DNA from: Saprospirales bacterium
Lineage (GTDB): Bacteria; Bacteroidota; Bacteroidia; Chitinophagales; Saprospiraceae
Length of the DNA: 8,813 nt
Reading direction: 5' to 3'
NCBI GenBank assembly: GCA_024642645.1
Contig: JAHEAS010000030.1
Coordinates: 4,243 to 13,055 of the forward strand
The position numbers and the translations under genes were made by a program. The notes under the pieces are model-generated. The model was not told the DNA's origin. It saw nothing but the letters and a program-made list of their open reading frames with translations, and did no database searches. This document shows, in pieces, positions 8,601-8,813 of this stretch; positions within the stretch are counted from its first letter, which is position 1; the number at the start of each line of letters is the position of its first letter.

Positions 8601-8813
8601 TACCACTAGCACAGCTGTGAACGCTTTTAGTCCATTCAGCTTTGGTGTAACGCTTGGGGCATTTCCAATCGAATTGGTATCCTTTACCGCCAAATGCCAG
8701 CAACATAATGTTCAATTAAACTGGAGCACAGCATCCGAATTGAACAATGATTATTTCTTGTTGCTGCGCAGTCAAGATGCCATTCACTGGGACCAAGTGA
8801 ATGGCATCTTGAC
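5623..8813 (+). CDS. Large secreted repeat protein, probable T9SS client or surface adhesin, 3' end missing
   Basis: The frame is open from after a TAA at 5512 to the right edge; from ATG 5623 it gives at least 1063 residues. This ATG has GAGG (5611-5614) 8 nt upstream. ATG 5557 would give an overlong signal-peptide n-region; TTG 5656 (preceded by AAAGGA) would give a shorter, standard signal peptide and is a real alternative. Residues 1-37 form a signal peptide (core VLLCFVVFIV, cleavage after KVIA). Residues about 38-115 hold the GNGSWSS…GDDIVIGNGFTLTVDG opening common in Bacteroidota surface proteins. Residues about 120-840 are Thr/Ser/Gly/Asn-rich with little charge and irregular beta-repeats, likely a beta-helix or stacked-beta fold. 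Residues about 847-905 carry GPMTKTGTTAFEFPIGD. The PIELVSFTAK module starts at residue 1015. A T9SS C-terminal sorting domain is expected beyond the edge but not seen. Export by T9SS and adhesion are inferred from family resemblance. The last codons lie in a perfect inverted repeat and may be artefactual. Confidence 0.85.
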   Translation, partial: MFFQRHLRKDYLEKIRIYSKVLLCFVVFIVHSNKVIAVTITTTGNGSWSSTTPNAPWPSGTLPAIGDDIVIGNGFTLTVDGNRTCSSIAFTAPNSGTGSGTLTVNSGQVLNITTGLYTPGSNVDIKTNGSYIITGAGTIDCALLKVGNAQPPSGSGVTPITLSSTIASLNVTGNLTLESTVSGMKVNNSVFDLQSGNVTVGGSVTMVNPTGATSILSMSNGAQSGSLILTGTNPFSITGGGTTTTTFNGSTAKVTYSSSGAQTVRGAPSIYTNLTLSGSGSKSITTANVTVNGVLSMEGTATATAAPTYGTAATLQYNTTFDRSASAEWISPFTASGGVIIANTGEISLNTDKVFNTSIPLNINSGAKLNTSGSNSYALTFNGDFINNGTLTGNASNIMIAGGTTQSIGGFKTTGIVSMTKTAGVATATGNFEGSGLTIDGPGGTLNLGTSRIHTFSGNWTRTAGALNGGVNTTLQIGGSAAGTGGSTFTANTGTVTYYGSGGQSIAGVTYNILLVNNGMGTTNTALGTITATTLGTAGGGTLNMANFQLLGITSASGVAGTIRTQNTSSTPIPSGLNWGGVVQYDASTGGQTIVAGSYSSISSGGTSGTNTLVGDISVNKTLSIATGTTLAYGTGIARTITLTGVLVSGLSNNGTIDMSSGGGGLAHLLRIAASSLTNFGTLTNGSNSTVEYYGAVQTISSVSYNHLLLSGTGAKSLQASPMTIAGDLTSAGTVTVTANAAVTVNGTFTIGSSTSFDAGSFSHILKGNLVKNGTFTPSTSTVTMNGNAAQSISGSSSVTFHNLTINNTFSSLPSATITLGKAVNVNGGLTLTRGYIVSTSTNIVNMADGSTTSGTSANSYVVGPMTKTGTTAFEFPIGDATRWARIAIGAPSANSTFFAQYFSSPYTNSTLASSPTPVLVSVSSKEYWQLDRTVGTGTATVKLFWEDANWSAVTECSDTKLRVAHWNGSAWENNNDGAVITGSCTGTNAGTITTSTAVNAFSPFSFGVTLGAFPIELVSFTAKCQQHNVQLNWSTASELNNDYFLLLRSQDAIHWDQVNGIL
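6388..8007 (+). repeat. Degenerate protein repeat with recurring G-x-x-Q-[ST]-[IV] core
   Basis: Six copies of a recurring core within the large secreted protein: YSSSGAQTVRG (6388-6420), IAGGTTQSIGG (6820-6852), YYGSGGQSIAG (7114-7146), YDASTGGQTIVAG (7375-7413), YYGAVQTISS (7699-7728) and MNGNAAQSISG (7975-8007). Starts are 432, 294, 261, 324 and 276 bp apart, so units are about 87-144 residues and irregular. Several copies are followed by a YNxLxL- or FHNLTI-like strand and then a VNGxL-like strand. The DNA has diverged, so the repeat is old and shows only at protein level. Such units occur widely in T9SS-exported proteins and probably form successive beta-helix turns. Confidence 0.7.
7608..7631 (+). 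repeat. GC-rich perfect hairpin inside the repeat-protein gene
   Basis: AGGAGGTGG (7608-7616) and CCACCTCCT (7623-7631) form a perfect 9-bp stem around the loop CTTGGC. It lies in coding sequence for SGGGGLAHLLR, where HLLR breaks the Thr/Asn/Gly pattern around it. No T-run follows, so it is not an intrinsic terminator. A role in mRNA folding is possible but not shown. Confidence 0.55.
8771..8813. repeat. Perfect 18-bp inverted repeat with 7-nt spacer ending on the last base of the window
   Basis: The left arm GTCAAGATGCCATTCACT (8771-8788) is exactly complementary to the right arm AGTGAATGGCATCTTGAC (8796-8813), separated by GGGACCA. All 18 pairs match and the right arm ends at the edge, so the true repeat may be longer. 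It lies in the coding frame of the large secreted protein, encoding about SQDAIHWDQVNGIL. No poly-T follows within view. Candidate explanations are a fold-back chimera or assembly-graph hairpin at a contig end, a real mRNA or cruciform hairpin, or one side of a recombination site. The pairing itself is certain; its meaning is not. Confidence 0.95.

Noticed and set aside
5673..8693. A series of minus-strand open frames (64-145 codons) rich in Val and Pro opposite the repeat-protein gene
   Set aside because: They are shadows of a long plus-strand frame made of Thr, Asn, Gly and Ser codons, whose complements read as Val, Pro and Ile and rarely give stops. The plus frame has a signal peptide and recognisable modules; the minus frames have none.
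5623..8813. Idea that the repeat region is a CRISPR array or DNA-level tandem repeat
   Set aside because: The repetition is at protein level with diverged DNA and irregular spacing, and the reading frame stays open throughout.
1..8813. Search for a novel defence, mobile or biosynthetic system
   Set aside because: No nuclease, helicase, toxin, transposase, integrase or biosynthetic enzyme gene is visible. Two of the four genes are conserved transport and translation genes, and the others belong to known envelope or surface families.

Overview
The window looks like chromosomal DNA from a member of the Bacteroidota, possibly the Saprospiria/Chitinophagia side, although the lineage below phylum is a guess. 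Three things support the phylum. The right-hand gene encodes a secreted repeat protein ending in the 'PIELVSF…W.TASE.NN.YF..RSQD' module typical of type IX secretion (T9SS) client proteins. The left-hand gene has the double-OmpA layout with a central carboxypeptidase-regulatory-like segment that is common in this phylum. A TAnnTTTG promoter box lies upstream of lepA, and start codons have A/T-rich leaders rather than strong Shine-Dalgarno sites.

Layout. Positions 1-898 (minus strand) hold the N-terminal 299 residues of an exported OmpA-family protein that runs off the left edge. Positions 995-3001 (minus) hold a complete CPA2-type cation:proton antiporter with a soluble tandem UspA-like C-terminus. 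It lies 96 bp upstream of the OmpA gene and may be co-transcribed with it. A 207-bp divergent intergenic region separates it from lepA (3209-4999, plus), a complete elongation factor 4. A 623-bp stretch without a convincing gene follows (5000-5622). From 5623 to the right edge an uninterrupted reading frame encodes at least 1063 residues of a signal-peptide-bearing, Thr/Ser/Gly/Asn-rich repeat protein, probably a T9SS-exported surface adhesin or filament. Its 3' end is missing.

The genes do not form one pathway. lepA and the antiporter are housekeeping or ion-homeostasis genes; the two flanking genes are envelope and surface genes. I see no CRISPR array, RNA gene, transposase, phage gene or defence system.

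The strongest unexplained signal is a perfect inverted repeat at the right edge, with 18-bp arms at 8771-8788 and 8796-8813 and a 7-nt spacer. The right arm ends exactly on the last base of the window. That is far beyond chance, and it is either a real hairpin or inversion site or, at least as likely, a fold-back or assembly artefact at a contig end. The last few codons of the repeat protein should be treated with caution for this reason.
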